Below are positions 27,556-36,429 of a stretch of DNA of 64,000 nucleotides, in pieces. Below the pieces are notes generated by a model. That model did not search any database. It had not been told where the DNA came from and saw only the letters and a program-made list of their open reading frames with translations. A program made the translations under genes and the position numbers. The DNA comes from Streptomyces sp. 846.5 (lineage in GTDB: Bacteria; Actinomycetota; Actinomycetes; Streptomycetales; Streptomycetaceae): contig NZ_SOBN01000003.1 in assembly GCF_004365705.1 (NCBI RefSeq), forward strand, positions 558,001-622,000, given 5' to 3'. Numbering within the stretch: position 1 is the first letter of the stretch; every line of letters starts with the position of its first letter.

Positions 27556-30321
27556 ATGGCGAGCACGACCGGAAGCAACGGCAAGGCGGGGGACAGGGCG
27601 GCCCGGCCCAGGCTGCTGCTGCTCGACGGCCACTCCATGGCGTACCGGGCCTTCTACGCCTTCCCCGCGGAGAACTTCGCAACCTCCACCGGGCAGCCCA
27701 CCAACGCGGTGTACGGCTTCGCGTCGATGCTCGCGAACATCCTCCGCGACGAGGCGCCGACGCACTTCGCGGTGGCCTTCGACGTGTCCAGGAAGACCTT
27801 CAGGGCCGGCATCTACCCCGAGTACAAGGCGACCCGTTCGGCCTCCCCGGAGGAGTTCCGCGGCCAGGTCGAGCTGGTGAGCGAACTGCTGGACGCGATG
27901 AAGGTGCCGCATCTGCGGCTGGCCGAGTTCGAGGCCGACGACATCATCGCCACGCTGGCGACCCGGGCCGCCGCCGACGGTTTCGAGGTACTGATCCTCA
28001 CCGGCGACCGCGACGCCCTGCAGCTGGTCACCGAGGACGTCACGGTCCTCTATCCGACCAAGGGCGTCTCCGAGATGACCCGCTACACCCCCGACAAGGT
28101 GTTCGAGAAGTACGGAGTCACTCCGGCCCAGTACCCCGACCTGGCGGCACTGCGCGGGGACCCGTCCGACAATCTGCCCGGCATCCCCGGGGTGGGCGAG
28201 AAGACCGCTGCCAAGTGGATCGCCCAGTACGGCTCCTTCGCCGAGTTGGTGGAGCACGCCGACGAGGTCAAGGGCAAGATCGGCGAGAAGCTGCGGGCCG
28301 GCCTGGACGCGGTGAAGCTCAACCGCGAGCTCACCGAGCTGATCCGGAACGTCGAACTCCCGCTCGGTGTGAATGAGTTGGGCCGCAACCCGTACGACAG
28401 GGAGGCGACCCTGCTGCTGCTGGACACCCTGGAGTTCCGCAACCAGGCGCTCCGCGACCGCCTGTTCGCGGTGGACCCGGGCGCCGGCGAGGGCGCCGAG
28501 GGCGCGCCCACCGCGACCGGCCCCGGCGTCGAGGTCGAGGGCGAACTGCTGACCGACGACGGCGCGCTGGCGGCCTGGCTGGCCGAGCACGCCTCCGGCG
28601 CCGCCCGCACCGGCCTGGCCGCCGACTACACCTGGGCGCTGGGCGAGGGCAGCGTCAGCGCCGTCGCGCTGGCCGTCGAGGGCGGACCGGCCGCCTGGCT
28701 GGACCCGGCGGTGCTGGCCGAGGCCGACGAGCGCGCCTTCGCGGAGTGGCTGGCCGACCCCGAGCGTCCCAAGGCCCTGCACATCGCCAAGCAGGTGATG
28801 CGGGCCTTCGCCGAGCACGGTTGGCGGATCGAGGGCGTCGCGGCCGACAGCGCCCTGGCCGCCTACCTGGAGAAGCCGGGGCGGCGCACCTTCGGCCTGG
28901 ACGTCCTGGCCGAGGAGTACCTGGGCCGGCAGCTGGGCTCGGCCTCCGCCGCCGACAGTGGCCAGCTGGCCTTCGGCGACGAGTCCGGCGACGCCGACGA
29001 CCAGGCGCTGGCCGCCGCCCAGACGTTGATGGAGCAGGCCCGCACCGTTCTCGACCTGTCCGAGGTGTTCGAGACCCGGCTGGCCAAGGACGGCGCGCTG
29101 GAGCTGATGCGGGAGGTGGAGCTGCCCATCGGCGCGCTGCTGGCGCGGATGGAGCGGGCCGGCATCGCCGCCGACCTGGACTGGCTCACCCAGCTGGAGA
29201 TCCAGTTCGGCGCGGCCGTGCAGCAGGCCGTGAAGGAGGCGCACGCGGCCGTCGGCCACGAGTTCAACCTCGGCTCGCCGAAGCAGCTCCAGGAGATCCT
29301 CTTCAACGAGTTGGAGCTCCCCAAGACCAAGAAGATCAAGACCGGCTACACCACCGACGCCGACGCGCTGACCTGGCTCGCCGCGCAGACCACACACGAG
29401 CTGCCGGTGATCCTGCTGCGGCACCGGGACCAGACCCGGCTGCGCAGCACCGTCGAGGGCCTGATCAAGACGGTGGCCGCGGACGGCCGGATCCACACCA
29501 CCTTCAACCAGATGGTCGCCGCCACCGGCCGGCTCTCCTCCACCGAGCCCAATCTGCAGAACATCCCGGTGCGCACCGAGGAGGGCCGGATGATCCGCCG
29601 GGCCTTCGTCGTCGGCGCCGGCTACCAGGAGCTGCTGACCGCGGACTACAGCCAGATCGAGCTGCGGATCATGGCACACCTGTCCGAGGACGCGGCGCTG
29701 CTGGCCGCCTTCTCCAGCGGCGAGGACCTGCACACCACGGTCGGCTCCCAGGTGTTCGGGGTGGAGCCGGCCCAGGTCGACGCGGAGATGCGGCGCAAGA
29801 TCAAGGCGATGTCGTACGGCCTGGCGTACGGGCTGTCGGCCTTCGGCCTGTCCCAGCAGCTGAACATCGCCACCGGCGAGGCGCAGCGGCTGATGGACAC
29901 CTACTTCGAGCGGTTCGGCGGGGTGCGCGACTATCTGCGCCGGGTTGTCGACGAGGCCCGTAACACCGGGTACACCGAGACGGTTCTCGGCCGCCGCAGG
30001 TACCTGCCGGATCTGACCAGCGACAACCGGCAGCGCCGGGAGATGGCCGAGCGGATGGCGCTGAACGCGCCGATCCAGGGCTCGGCGGCGGACATCGTGA
30101 AGATCGCCATGCTGAAGGTGGACGCGGCGCTGGGCGCTGCCGCGCTGGAGTCGCGGATGCTGCTGCAGGTTCATGACGAGATCGTGCTGGAGGTGGCTCC
30201 GGGGGAGCGGGAGGCGGTCGAGGAGCTGGTCCGTCGAGAGATGGCGGCGGCGTACCCGTTGGCGGCGCCGCTTGATGTGTCGGTGGGGGTCGGCAGGGAC
30301 TGGGAGACGGCGGCGCACTGA
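27556..30321 (+). CDS. polA: DNA polymerase I
   Basis: The 921-residue enzyme has an N-terminal 5' nuclease domain (LLLLDGHSMAYRAFYAF, FEADDIIATLA, TGDRDALQLV, GVGEKTAAKW), a degenerate 3'-5' exonuclease domain, and the family A polymerase domain (motif A DYSQIELRIMAHLS; O-helix RRKIKAMSYGLAYG; motif C LLQVHDEIVLE). The exonuclease region reads RTGLAADYTWALGEG where the catalytic DxE is expected, so proofreading is probably absent. It acts in Okazaki-fragment processing and repair. ATG 27556 gives an N-terminus like known streptomycete PolA; GTG 27514 in the same frame is possible. Confidence 0.96.
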   Translation: MASTTGSNGKAGDRAARPRLLLLDGHSMAYRAFYAFPAENFATSTGQPTNAVYGFASMLANILRDEAPTHFAVAFDVSRKTFRAGIYPEYKATRSASPEEFRGQVELVSELLDAMKVPHLRLAEFEADDIIATLATRAAADGFEVLILTGDRDALQLVTEDVTVLYPTKGVSEMTRYTPDKVFEKYGVTPAQYPDLAALRGDPSDNLPGIPGVGEKTAAKWIAQYGSFAELVEHADEVKGKIGEKLRAGLDAVKLNRELTELIRNVELPLGVNELGRNPYDREATLLLLDTLEFRNQALRDRLFAVDPGAGEGAEGAPTATGPGVEVEGELLTDDGALAAWLAEHASGAARTGLAADYTWALGEGSVSAVALAVEGGPAAWLDPAVLAEADERAFAEWLADPERPKALHIAKQVMRAFAEHGWRIEGVAADSALAAYLEKPGRRTFGLDVLAEEYLGRQLGSASAADSGQLAFGDESGDADDQALAAAQTLMEQARTVLDLSEVFETRLAKDGALELMREVELPIGALLARMERAGIAADLDWLTQLEIQFGAAVQQAVKEAHAAVGHEFNLGSPKQLQEILFNELELPKTKKIKTGYTTDADALTWLAAQTTHELPVILLRHRDQTRLRSTVEGLIKTVAADGRIHTTFNQMVAATGRLSSTEPNLQNIPVRTEEGRMIRRAFVVGAGYQELLTADYSQIELRIMAHLSEDAALLAAFSSGEDLHTTVGSQVFGVEPAQVDAEMRRKIKAMSYGLAYGLSAFGLSQQLNIATGEAQRLMDTYFERFGGVRDYLRRVVDEARNTGYTETVLGRRRYLPDLTSDNRQRREMAERMALNAPIQGSAADIVKIAMLKVDAALGAAALESRMLLQVHDEIVLEVAPGEREAVEELVRREMAAAYPLAAPLDVSVGVGRDWETAAH

Positions 30322-30374
30322 CGTACCGTCAGGTTCGGGAGGCTTCTGAGGGATTGGCGGCTGCAGACCGTAGT

Positions 30375-30474
30375 TGGCTTGTCGCGCAGTTCCCCGCGCC
30401 CCTAGCAAGTGCAACCTGCCCACGGTGGTTCAGTTGCAGCTACATAGGGGCGCGGGGAACTGCGCGCCCAGCCA
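30375..30474. repeat. Palindromic intergenic repeat, copy B (complete)
   Basis: The left arm (30375-30404) contains GCAGTTCCCCGCGCCCC and the right arm (30445-30474) carries its inverse, GGGGCGCGGGGAACTGC. An inner pair TGCAAC (30410-30415) and GTTGCA (30433-30438) continues the fold, giving a cruciform-like element of about 100 bases directly after polA. It could act as a terminator. The same element is at 40906-41004. Confidence 0.85.
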
Positions 30475-30570
30475 GGCACGTGCCGCACCCTACAACCTCA
30501 GTAGAACCTGTTCTCATTTCGCCGCCCCCGCGTTACGGTGCGGGGCGCGGCGGGACGAGGGAGGTGGCCG

Positions 30571-30705
30571 ATGCGTGCACTGCTGGCTGCGGTGATCGGG
30601 GTGGCGGTAGCCCTGGGCGTGGCTCTGGTGATGGTGCCGCTCGCGCACCAGGGTGGTCCGACCTCGGCCAAGCCCCTGCTGACCAGCGCTCCGGCGCATC
30701 CGTAG
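30571..30705 (+). CDS. Small single-pass membrane protein (SPW_0924-like)
   Basis: A 44-residue protein starts at ATG 30571 with a strong ribosome site (GGGAGG) seven bases upstream and ends at TAG 30703. It is one membrane helix (MRALLAAVIGVAVALGVALV) followed by a short Pro/Ser/Lys-rich tail ending APAHP. It resembles the small SPW_0924 family that I recall next to DUF3068 genes in streptomycetes. The next gene begins 14 bases downstream, so they probably form one unit. Function is unknown. Confidence 0.7.
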   Translation: MRALLAAVIGVAVALGVALVMVPLAHQGGPTSAKPLLTSAPAHP

Positions 30706-30719
30706 GGGGCCGGCCGCCG

Positions 30720-31808
30720 ATGCGTCGTCGTCTGAGCCTGGTGCTGGTCGCCCTCGCCGCCTTTCTGGCGGCCCTGGGGCCGCTGATGCGCTGGTACGAC
30801 TATCCGCGTGTGGTCGAGGTGCCCGCGAACGAGTACCAGACCGTGGTGCTGCAGGCGAAGGACGCCACGCTGATCGACTACGGCACCCTCACCGGTGTCC
30901 CGCACCAGACCGTCACCATCGTGCAGACCCTCAAGGGCGACGCCGCCGCCGCGGCCGCCGAGAAGAGGCGCACCGGTCGAGACGTCGTGGTCTGGGACAG
31001 CCTCGCCTATGTAGAGGGCACCGACGGCACGATGGTCTCCCGCATCCCCGAGGTCTATGTCTTCGACGCGCACACCCAGGAGCCGGTGCACTGCTGCGGC
31101 GAGAGCGTCGACGGCGACACGGTGACCCGTACCGGCATCGAGTACAAGTTCCCCTTCGACACCCAGCCCAGGGACTACCAGTACTACGACGCGCAGACCC
31201 GTACCTCCGCGCCCATCCTCTACAAGGGCACCCGGGACTACCGGGGCATGACGGTGTACTACTTCGAGCAGACCATCCCCTGGACCCGGGTCGTCTTCCC
31301 CAAGACCATGCCGGCCGGGATCACCGGGCTGACCCCGGCGAGCATCACCGCCCTCGGCTACCAGCGCTGGTACACCACCACCCGCGAGTTCTGGGTGGAC
31401 CCGGTGACCGGTGCGCCCGTCAACGGCGAGGAGCAGCACCACGAGGAGCTGCGCTTCGCGGCGGGCAGCGGAAAGGCGCCGATCACCGTCTTTGAGGGCG
31501 ATGTGAAGATCCGCCCCGACTATCTGGACGCAACCTTCAAACAGGTCAGCTCCCAGCGGCAGCTGGTGCTCGGGCTGAGCACCTACGTTCCCTGGGGTGC
31601 CCCGGTCCTGGGCGCCGTGCTGTTGGGGCTCGCCTTCCTGTTCGAGGTGCGCGGACGGAAGAAGAACCGGGGCTCAGTCGGCGACGGTGACGAAGACGGC
31701 GGTGCCTGGCAGGTGCCGCCCCCGCAGCGGGCTCCAGCCGCCCCACTCCTGGGTGAGCCCCTCGGGCCACTCGGGTTCGACCAGGTCGACCAGCCGGAAG
31801 CCGGCTGA
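30720..31808 (+). CDS. DUF3068 membrane protein (PorA-family-like)
   Basis: The 362-residue protein has an N-terminal signal anchor (RRRLSLVLVALAAFLAALGPLM), a large extracytoplasmic domain, and a second membrane helix (about residues 288-312, WGAPVLGAVLLGLAFLFE), the DUF3068 layout. Conserved-looking segments include YDYPRVVEVPANEY, YKFPFDTQPRDYQYYD, a CC pair in PVHCCGE, and TREFWVDPVTGAPVNGEEQH. Function is unknown; the family is widespread in actinobacteria. The last 45 codons run antisense into the methyltransferase gene, so the Pro-rich tail may simply reflect that overlap. ATG 30720 is favoured by its spacing from the small upstream gene. Confidence 0.8.
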   Translation: MRRRLSLVLVALAAFLAALGPLMRWYDYPRVVEVPANEYQTVVLQAKDATLIDYGTLTGVPHQTVTIVQTLKGDAAAAAAEKRRTGRDVVVWDSLAYVEGTDGTMVSRIPEVYVFDAHTQEPVHCCGESVDGDTVTRTGIEYKFPFDTQPRDYQYYDAQTRTSAPILYKGTRDYRGMTVYYFEQTIPWTRVVFPKTMPAGITGLTPASITALGYQRWYTTTREFWVDPVTGAPVNGEEQHHEELRFAAGSGKAPITVFEGDVKIRPDYLDATFKQVSSQRQLVLGLSTYVPWGAPVLGAVLLGLAFLFEVRGRKKNRGSVGDGDEDGGAWQVPPPQRAPAAPLLGEPLGPLGFDQVDQPEAG

Positions 31809-32543
31809 GGTCAGCTCGCGCACCCGGTCGCCCAGGGTGCGGTGGTGCTCCACATAGACGGCCCGGCCCTGCTCGTCCTGCTCCACATAGGGGGTGCGGT
31901 CGAAGTAGGAGGAGAGCGCGGTCAGCCCCTCGGGACCCGGCTCGTCCGGGAAGGCCCAGCGGATCGGGTGGGTGACCGAGAAGACCCAGCGCCCGCCGGG
32001 CCGCAGCACCCTGCGCACCTCGCGCATCAGCAGCGCGGTGTCGGCGGCAAAGGGCACCGCCCCGTAGGCGGAGCAGGCCAGGTCGAAGCTGGTGTCGGCG
32101 AACGGCAGCACGGTGGCGTCGGCCTGCACCAGCGGGACCGGGGTCAGCCCGAGGTCCTGGTCGATCCGCAGCGAGTGCTGGAGCTGACGGTGCGACAGGT
32201 CGAGGGCGACCGGCCTTGCCCCCTGGGCGGCCAGCCAGCGCGAGCACTGGGCGGCGCCGGCGCCAATCTCCAGGACGGTGCGGCCCCGCAGCGCGGCGGG
32301 ATCGCCGAGCAGCCGGGCCTCGGCCTCGTCCAGGCCCTCGGGGCACCAGGTGAAGCGGGCGTCGCCGAGGAACGCGCCGTGCTCGTCCTGGTACTCGTCG
32401 GCGTTGCGGTCCCACCAGTGGCGGTTGGCCCGGCTGCTCTCGGCGGTGTCCGCCTCGCGGCGGACGGCCTCGCCGTCGTCGTCGGCTTCTTGATCCGCGG
32501 CGTCTTGATCCGGGGCTGAATAGCTGTCATGGTGCGTGGTCAT
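31674..32543 (-). CDS. Class I SAM-dependent methyltransferase
   Basis: The 289-residue protein has a charged N-terminal leader of about 40 residues, then NRHWWDRNADEYQDEHG and the Rossmann-fold motifs: motif I VLEIGAGAAQCSRWLAAQG, the acidic end of strand 2 in PVALDLSHRQL, VQADATVLPFADTSFDLACS and LRPGGRWVFSV. It belongs to the Methyltransf_11/25 group; the substrate is unknown. ATG 32543 follows no strong ribosome site. Its 3' end overlaps the convergent DUF3068 gene by 135 bases. Confidence 0.85.
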   Translation of the reverse strand: MTTHHDSYSAPDQDAADQEADDDGEAVRREADTAESSRANRHWWDRNADEYQDEHGAFLGDARFTWCPEGLDEAEARLLGDPAALRGRTVLEIGAGAAQCSRWLAAQGARPVALDLSHRQLQHSLRIDQDLGLTPVPLVQADATVLPFADTSFDLACSAYGAVPFAADTALLMREVRRVLRPGGRWVFSVTHPIRWAFPDEPGPEGLTALSSYFDRTPYVEQDEQGRAVYVEHHRTLGDRVRELTSAGFRLVDLVEPEWPEGLTQEWGGWSPLRGRHLPGTAVFVTVAD

Positions 32544-32910
32544 CTCACAGGTAGCGTAACCTTGCTCCTGTAGCGTCCGGACGTCACCGGAAGGGTCGTC
32601 ACGAGAATGTCGAATTGACCGGTTTTTCCGGTCTGTGTGGGGCTCTCCCACACTGCGGCATCCCGCATTGACCGTGCATGGCTGTCCCCGTATGCTACAA
32701 GTTGCGCTGCGGGCCTGCGCGCCTCGGACGGAGCAGGTCGCGCTCGCATCTGTTGAAGACCCCACAGTCACAGCCCGGGGTATCGGCTTCCAGTAGATCT
32801 GGATGCGGCGATACACCGGCTCAGCCCTGTCCGGTCCTTGGTGGAGCGATAGCGGGTCCCCGGCGCAGTAGTACCTACGACTTCATGTCCGTACCGGAGC
32901 CCTTTTCCTA
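32544..32910 (+). promoter_or_regulatory. rpsA promoter and leader
   Basis: This 367-base divergent region contains no gene. TTGACC (32668-32673), 17 bases, then TATGCT (32691-32696) is a near-ideal principal-sigma promoter facing rpsA, giving a leader of about 205 bases. GGAG at 32896-32899 is the only ribosome-site-like sequence before ATG 32911. A long leader on rpsA would suit autoregulation by S1, but no specific structure is recognised. Confidence 0.75.
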
Positions 32911-34422
32911 ATGACGACCAGCAGCACCGAGGCCCGTACCACCCCGCAGGTGGCGGTCAACGACATCGGCGACGCAGAAGCCTTCCTCGCGGCGATCGAC
33001 GAGACCATCAAGTACTTCAACGATGGCGACATCGTCGAGGGCATCATCGTGAAGGTCGACCGTGACGAGGTCCTCCTCGACATCGGTTACAAGACCGAGG
33101 GCGTCATCCCCTCTCGCGAGCTGTCCATCAAGCACGACGTCGATCCGCATGACGTCGTCAAGGTCGGCGACAACATCGAGGCCCTGGTTCTCCAGAAGGA
33201 GGACAAGGAGGGTCGTCTCATCCTGTCCAAGAAGCGGGCTCAGTACGAGCGCGCCTGGGGCACGATCGAGAAGATCAAGGAAGAGGACGGCATCGTCACC
33301 GGTACCGTCATCGAGGTCGTCAAGGGTGGTCTCATCCTGGACATCGGCCTCCGTGGCTTCCTGCCGGCCTCGCTGGTCGAGATGCGTCGGGTCCGCGACC
33401 TCCAGCCCTACGTGGGCAAGGAGCTCGAGGCGAAGATCATCGAGCTGGACAAGAACCGCAACAACGTGGTCCTGTCCCGCCGTGCCTGGCTGGAGCAGAC
33501 GCAGAGCGAGGTGCGTCAGACCTTCCTCACCACCCTGCAGAAGGGCCAGGTGCGCTCCGGCGTCGTCTCCTCCATCGTCAACTTCGGTGCCTTCGTGGAC
33601 CTGGGCGGCGTCGACGGCCTGGTGCACGTCTCCGAGCTGTCCTGGAAGCACATCGACCACCCGTCCGAGGTCGTCGAGGTCGGCCAGGAGGTCACCGTCG
33701 AGGTTCTCGACGTGGACATGGACCGCGAGCGCGTCTCCCTGTCGCTGAAGGCGACCCAGGAGGACCCGTGGCAGCAGTTCGCCCGGACCCACCAGATCGG
33801 TCAGGTCGTCCCGGGTAAGGTCACCAAGCTGGTTCCGTTCGGTGCGTTCGTCCGCGTGGACGAGGGGATCGAGGGCCTGGTGCACATCTCCGAGCTGGCC
33901 GAGCGCCACGTGGAGATCCCGGAGCAGGTCGTCCAGGTCGGCGACGAGATCTTCGTCAAGGTCATCGACATCGACCTCGAGCGCCGTCGCATCAGCCTCT
34001 CGCTGAAGCAGGCCAACGAGTCCCTCGGTGCCGACCCGGCCTCGGTCGAGTTCGACCCGACCCTGTACGGCATGGCTGCCTCGTACGACGACGCCGGCAA
34101 CTACATCTACCCGGAGGGCTTCGACCCCGAGGCGAACGACTGGCTGCCCGGCTTCGAGAAGCAGCGTGAGGAGTGGGAGCGCCAGTACGCCGAGGCGCAG
34201 ACCCGCTTCGAGCAGCACCAGGCCCAGGTCATCAAGAGCCGTGAGGCCGATGCCGAGGCCGCTGCCGCTGGTGAGGGCGCTGCCCCCGAGGCCGCTGTCG
34301 CCGGTGCCGGTGCGATCTCCGGTGGCTCGTACTCCTCGAGCAGTGACGAGACCTCGGGCGCCCTGGCGACCGACGAGGCCCTCGCCGCGCTGCGCGAGAA
34401 GCTCGCGGGCGGCCAGAGCTGA
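32911..34422 (+). CDS. rpsA: 30S ribosomal protein S1
   Basis: The 503-residue protein has four S1 RNA-binding repeats, the usual number in actinobacteria (E. coli has six): about residues 33-105 (GDIVEGIIVKVDRDEVLLDIGYKTEG), 122-190 (GTVIEVVKGGLILDIGLRGFLPASL), 207-277 (RSGVVSSIVNFGAFVDLGGVDG) and 292-362 (VPGKVTKLVPFGAFVRVDEG). The C-terminal 130 residues are acidic and Ala/Glu-rich, with no S1 fold. It binds mRNA on the 30S subunit. Codon use is the typical highly expressed pattern. A strong terminator follows. Confidence 0.97.
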   Translation: MTTSSTEARTTPQVAVNDIGDAEAFLAAIDETIKYFNDGDIVEGIIVKVDRDEVLLDIGYKTEGVIPSRELSIKHDVDPHDVVKVGDNIEALVLQKEDKEGRLILSKKRAQYERAWGTIEKIKEEDGIVTGTVIEVVKGGLILDIGLRGFLPASLVEMRRVRDLQPYVGKELEAKIIELDKNRNNVVLSRRAWLEQTQSEVRQTFLTTLQKGQVRSGVVSSIVNFGAFVDLGGVDGLVHVSELSWKHIDHPSEVVEVGQEVTVEVLDVDMDRERVSLSLKATQEDPWQQFARTHQIGQVVPGKVTKLVPFGAFVRVDEGIEGLVHISELAERHVEIPEQVVQVGDEIFVKVIDIDLERRRISLSLKQANESLGADPASVEFDPTLYGMAASYDDAGNYIYPEGFDPEANDWLPGFEKQREEWERQYAEAQTRFEQHQAQVIKSREADAEAAAAGEGAAPEAAVAGAGAISGGSYSSSSDETSGALATDEALAALREKLAGGQS

Positions 34423-34463
34423 GGCTCTGACCCGCTTCGGTAAGCAGTGAGCAGGATCTGCAC

Positions 34464-34498
34464 AGTGGCCCCACCCGGTTGAACCGGGTGGGGCCACT
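34464..34498. terminator. rpsA terminator
   Basis: AGTGGCCCCACCCGGTT (34464-34480) pairs perfectly with AACCGGGTGGGGCCACT (34482-34498). It lies 41 bases after the rpsA stop, before a same-strand gene. Confidence 0.88.
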
Positions 34499-34612
34499 GA
34501 CGTGTTCATGGCTGCGTTACCCCGTCGGCATCAAGTTGCAATATACAAACATCAGCATCCTTGGAGCGCAGGCGAATTGATCTTCGCAAAGGCGATTCCG
34601 AAGGGATGTTGG

Positions 34613-36244
34613 ATGACGCAGCAGCTGGAGACAGGCGGGTTCAGCCGTAGGGGGTTCCTGCGGGCGGTCGGCGTCAGCGGTGGCGCCGGGACGATGTTCG
34701 CGGCCATGGGGGCGCTGGGCCTGGCGCCCACCGCGACGGCGGCGACGCCGGCGTTCTCGGCGCCCAGCGCCTCGGACTTCCACCTCACCGGCCGCAAGGC
34801 GGCCAAGGTCGTGATCCTCGGCGGCGGTGTGGCCGGCCTGGTGTCGGCGTACGAGCTGGGCAAGGCGGGGTACGACTGTACGATCCTCGAACCGCGGAGC
34901 CGCACCGGCGGACGGAACTTCACCGCACGCGCCGGCGCCGAACAGACCGACCTGTTCGGCAACAGCCAGACCGCGCGCTTCGCCGAGGGCCAGTACATGA
35001 ACTGCGGCCCGGCCCGGCTGGCCCAGTGGATGGTGACCCTGGACTACTGCCGGGAACTCGGGGTCCCCATCGAGGTGTTCACCAACGTCAACGCCGATGC
35101 CTACATCTACAACGAGAGCTCCGGGATGACGCCCGGACATCCGATGCGCTACCGCACGGCCAAGGCCGACACCTACGGCTACGTCAGCGAACTGCTGGCC
35201 AAGGCCACCGACAAGGGCGCGCTCGACAAGGAGTTGACGGCGGCCGACCAGGAGCGGCTGCTGGCGTTCCTGGAGGGCTGGGGCGCCATCGGCGCCAAGG
35301 CGGACGGCTTCGGCTACACCGGTGGCAGCAACCGCGGCTTCAGCACCTACCCCGGTGCGGCCGGGACGCCCGGCACCGAACTGGCGCCGGTGCCGGACGT
35401 CTCCGCGGTCTTCGCCTCCGGGGTCGGCCGCTACTTCTCCTTCGAGTTCGAGTTCGACCAGGCCATGCTGATGTTCCAGCCGGTCGGCGGTATGGACCAG
35501 ATACCCCAGGCGCTGACCCGGGCGGTCGGCGCGCACAAGGTCAAGCTGGGCTGCCAGGCCACCGGGCTGACCGAGACCGCCGGCGGGGTCGAGGTCGCCT
35601 ACACCGACGCGGCCGGCCGGGCCAGGGCGATCACCGCGGACTACTGCATCGCGGCGATGCCTCCGCACCTGCTGGCCAAGCTCCCGCACAACCTGGGCAG
35701 CGCCGTCCAGGCCGGGCTGGCCTCGATCACCCCGGCCTCGGCCAGCAAGATCGGTCTGGAGTACTGCAGCCGCTGGTGGGAGACGGATCACCGGATCTAC
35801 GGCGGCATCACCGAGACGGACCTGGACCTCACCCACGTCTGGCACCCCTCCTACGGCTTCCACGGCGAGCGCGGTGTGCTGATCGGCTACTACAACTACG
35901 ACGACACCGCGGACATGTACGGAAAGCTGACGCCGGCCCAGCGCGAGGCGCGGGCGGTGTCCCTGGGGGAGCGGATCTACGGCTCCAAGTACCGCACCGA
36001 ACTCGCCTCCTCCTTCTCGCAGTCCTGGCGGTACATCCCGCACCTCGAAGGCGCCTGGCACAACCTGCCTGACAACAGCCCCGACGCGGCCGTGCTCAAG
36101 CCGCTGGTCGAGCCCGGCGGCCGGGTGCTCTTCGCCGGCGACTGGCTCTCCTACATGGACGCCTGGCAGCACGGGGCGATCCTCTCCGCCCGCAAGGCCG
36201 TGACGGCGCTGCACAGCCGGGCGCTCAGCGTGAACGTCGGCTGA
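34613..36244 (+). CDS. Tat-exported flavin monoamine oxidase / L-amino-acid oxidase-like enzyme
   Basis: The 543-residue protein begins with a twin-arginine signal (SRRGFLRAVGVSGG, then a hydrophobic Ala/Gly stretch). The FAD-binding motif VVILGGGVAGLVSAYELG with the downstream RSRTGGRNFTA is typical of the amino-oxidase family (PF01593), and the C-terminal FAD segment is VLFAGDWLSYMDAWQHGAILSA. It probably oxidises an amine or amino acid outside the membrane, releasing ammonia and hydrogen peroxide; the substrate is not evident. ATG 34613 is chosen for AAGGGA upstream and the Tat signal; an earlier start at 34502 overlaps the rpsA terminator. Confidence 0.85.
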   Translation: MTQQLETGGFSRRGFLRAVGVSGGAGTMFAAMGALGLAPTATAATPAFSAPSASDFHLTGRKAAKVVILGGGVAGLVSAYELGKAGYDCTILEPRSRTGGRNFTARAGAEQTDLFGNSQTARFAEGQYMNCGPARLAQWMVTLDYCRELGVPIEVFTNVNADAYIYNESSGMTPGHPMRYRTAKADTYGYVSELLAKATDKGALDKELTAADQERLLAFLEGWGAIGAKADGFGYTGGSNRGFSTYPGAAGTPGTELAPVPDVSAVFASGVGRYFSFEFEFDQAMLMFQPVGGMDQIPQALTRAVGAHKVKLGCQATGLTETAGGVEVAYTDAAGRARAITADYCIAAMPPHLLAKLPHNLGSAVQAGLASITPASASKIGLEYCSRWWETDHRIYGGITETDLDLTHVWHPSYGFHGERGVLIGYYNYDDTADMYGKLTPAQREARAVSLGERIYGSKYRTELASSFSQSWRYIPHLEGAWHNLPDNSPDAAVLKPLVEPGGRVLFAGDWLSYMDAWQHGAILSARKAVTALHSRALSVNVG

Positions 36245-36259
36245 GTATTCAGCGCCGCG

Positions 36260-36289
36260 GGACCCCGTCCGGGCGGCCGGACGGGGTCC
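36260..36289. terminator. Terminator after the flavin oxidase gene
   Basis: GGACCCCGTCCGG (36260-36272) pairs perfectly with CCGGACGGGGTCC (36277-36289), a four-base loop, followed by TTTCCC: the shape of an intrinsic terminator. Confidence 0.85.
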
Positions 36290-36429
36290 TTTCCCATGAC
36301 GAGCTGCTGAAATGGGATATTAGGGTGTTCTCACGGTGATTCTGGCCATAGCCAGCGGAGCTTCCCATTCATCCGGAAGTGGGCGAAAGTTCCAGGAACC
36401 CCCTCTTCCAGATGCAAGGCGCTTCCTTC

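Noticed and set aside
26944..30423. Long minus-strand frame joined to the thioesterase
   Set aside because: Only the last 155 codons encode the thioesterase, from ATG 27408 with a ribosome site; the rest is antisense to polA.
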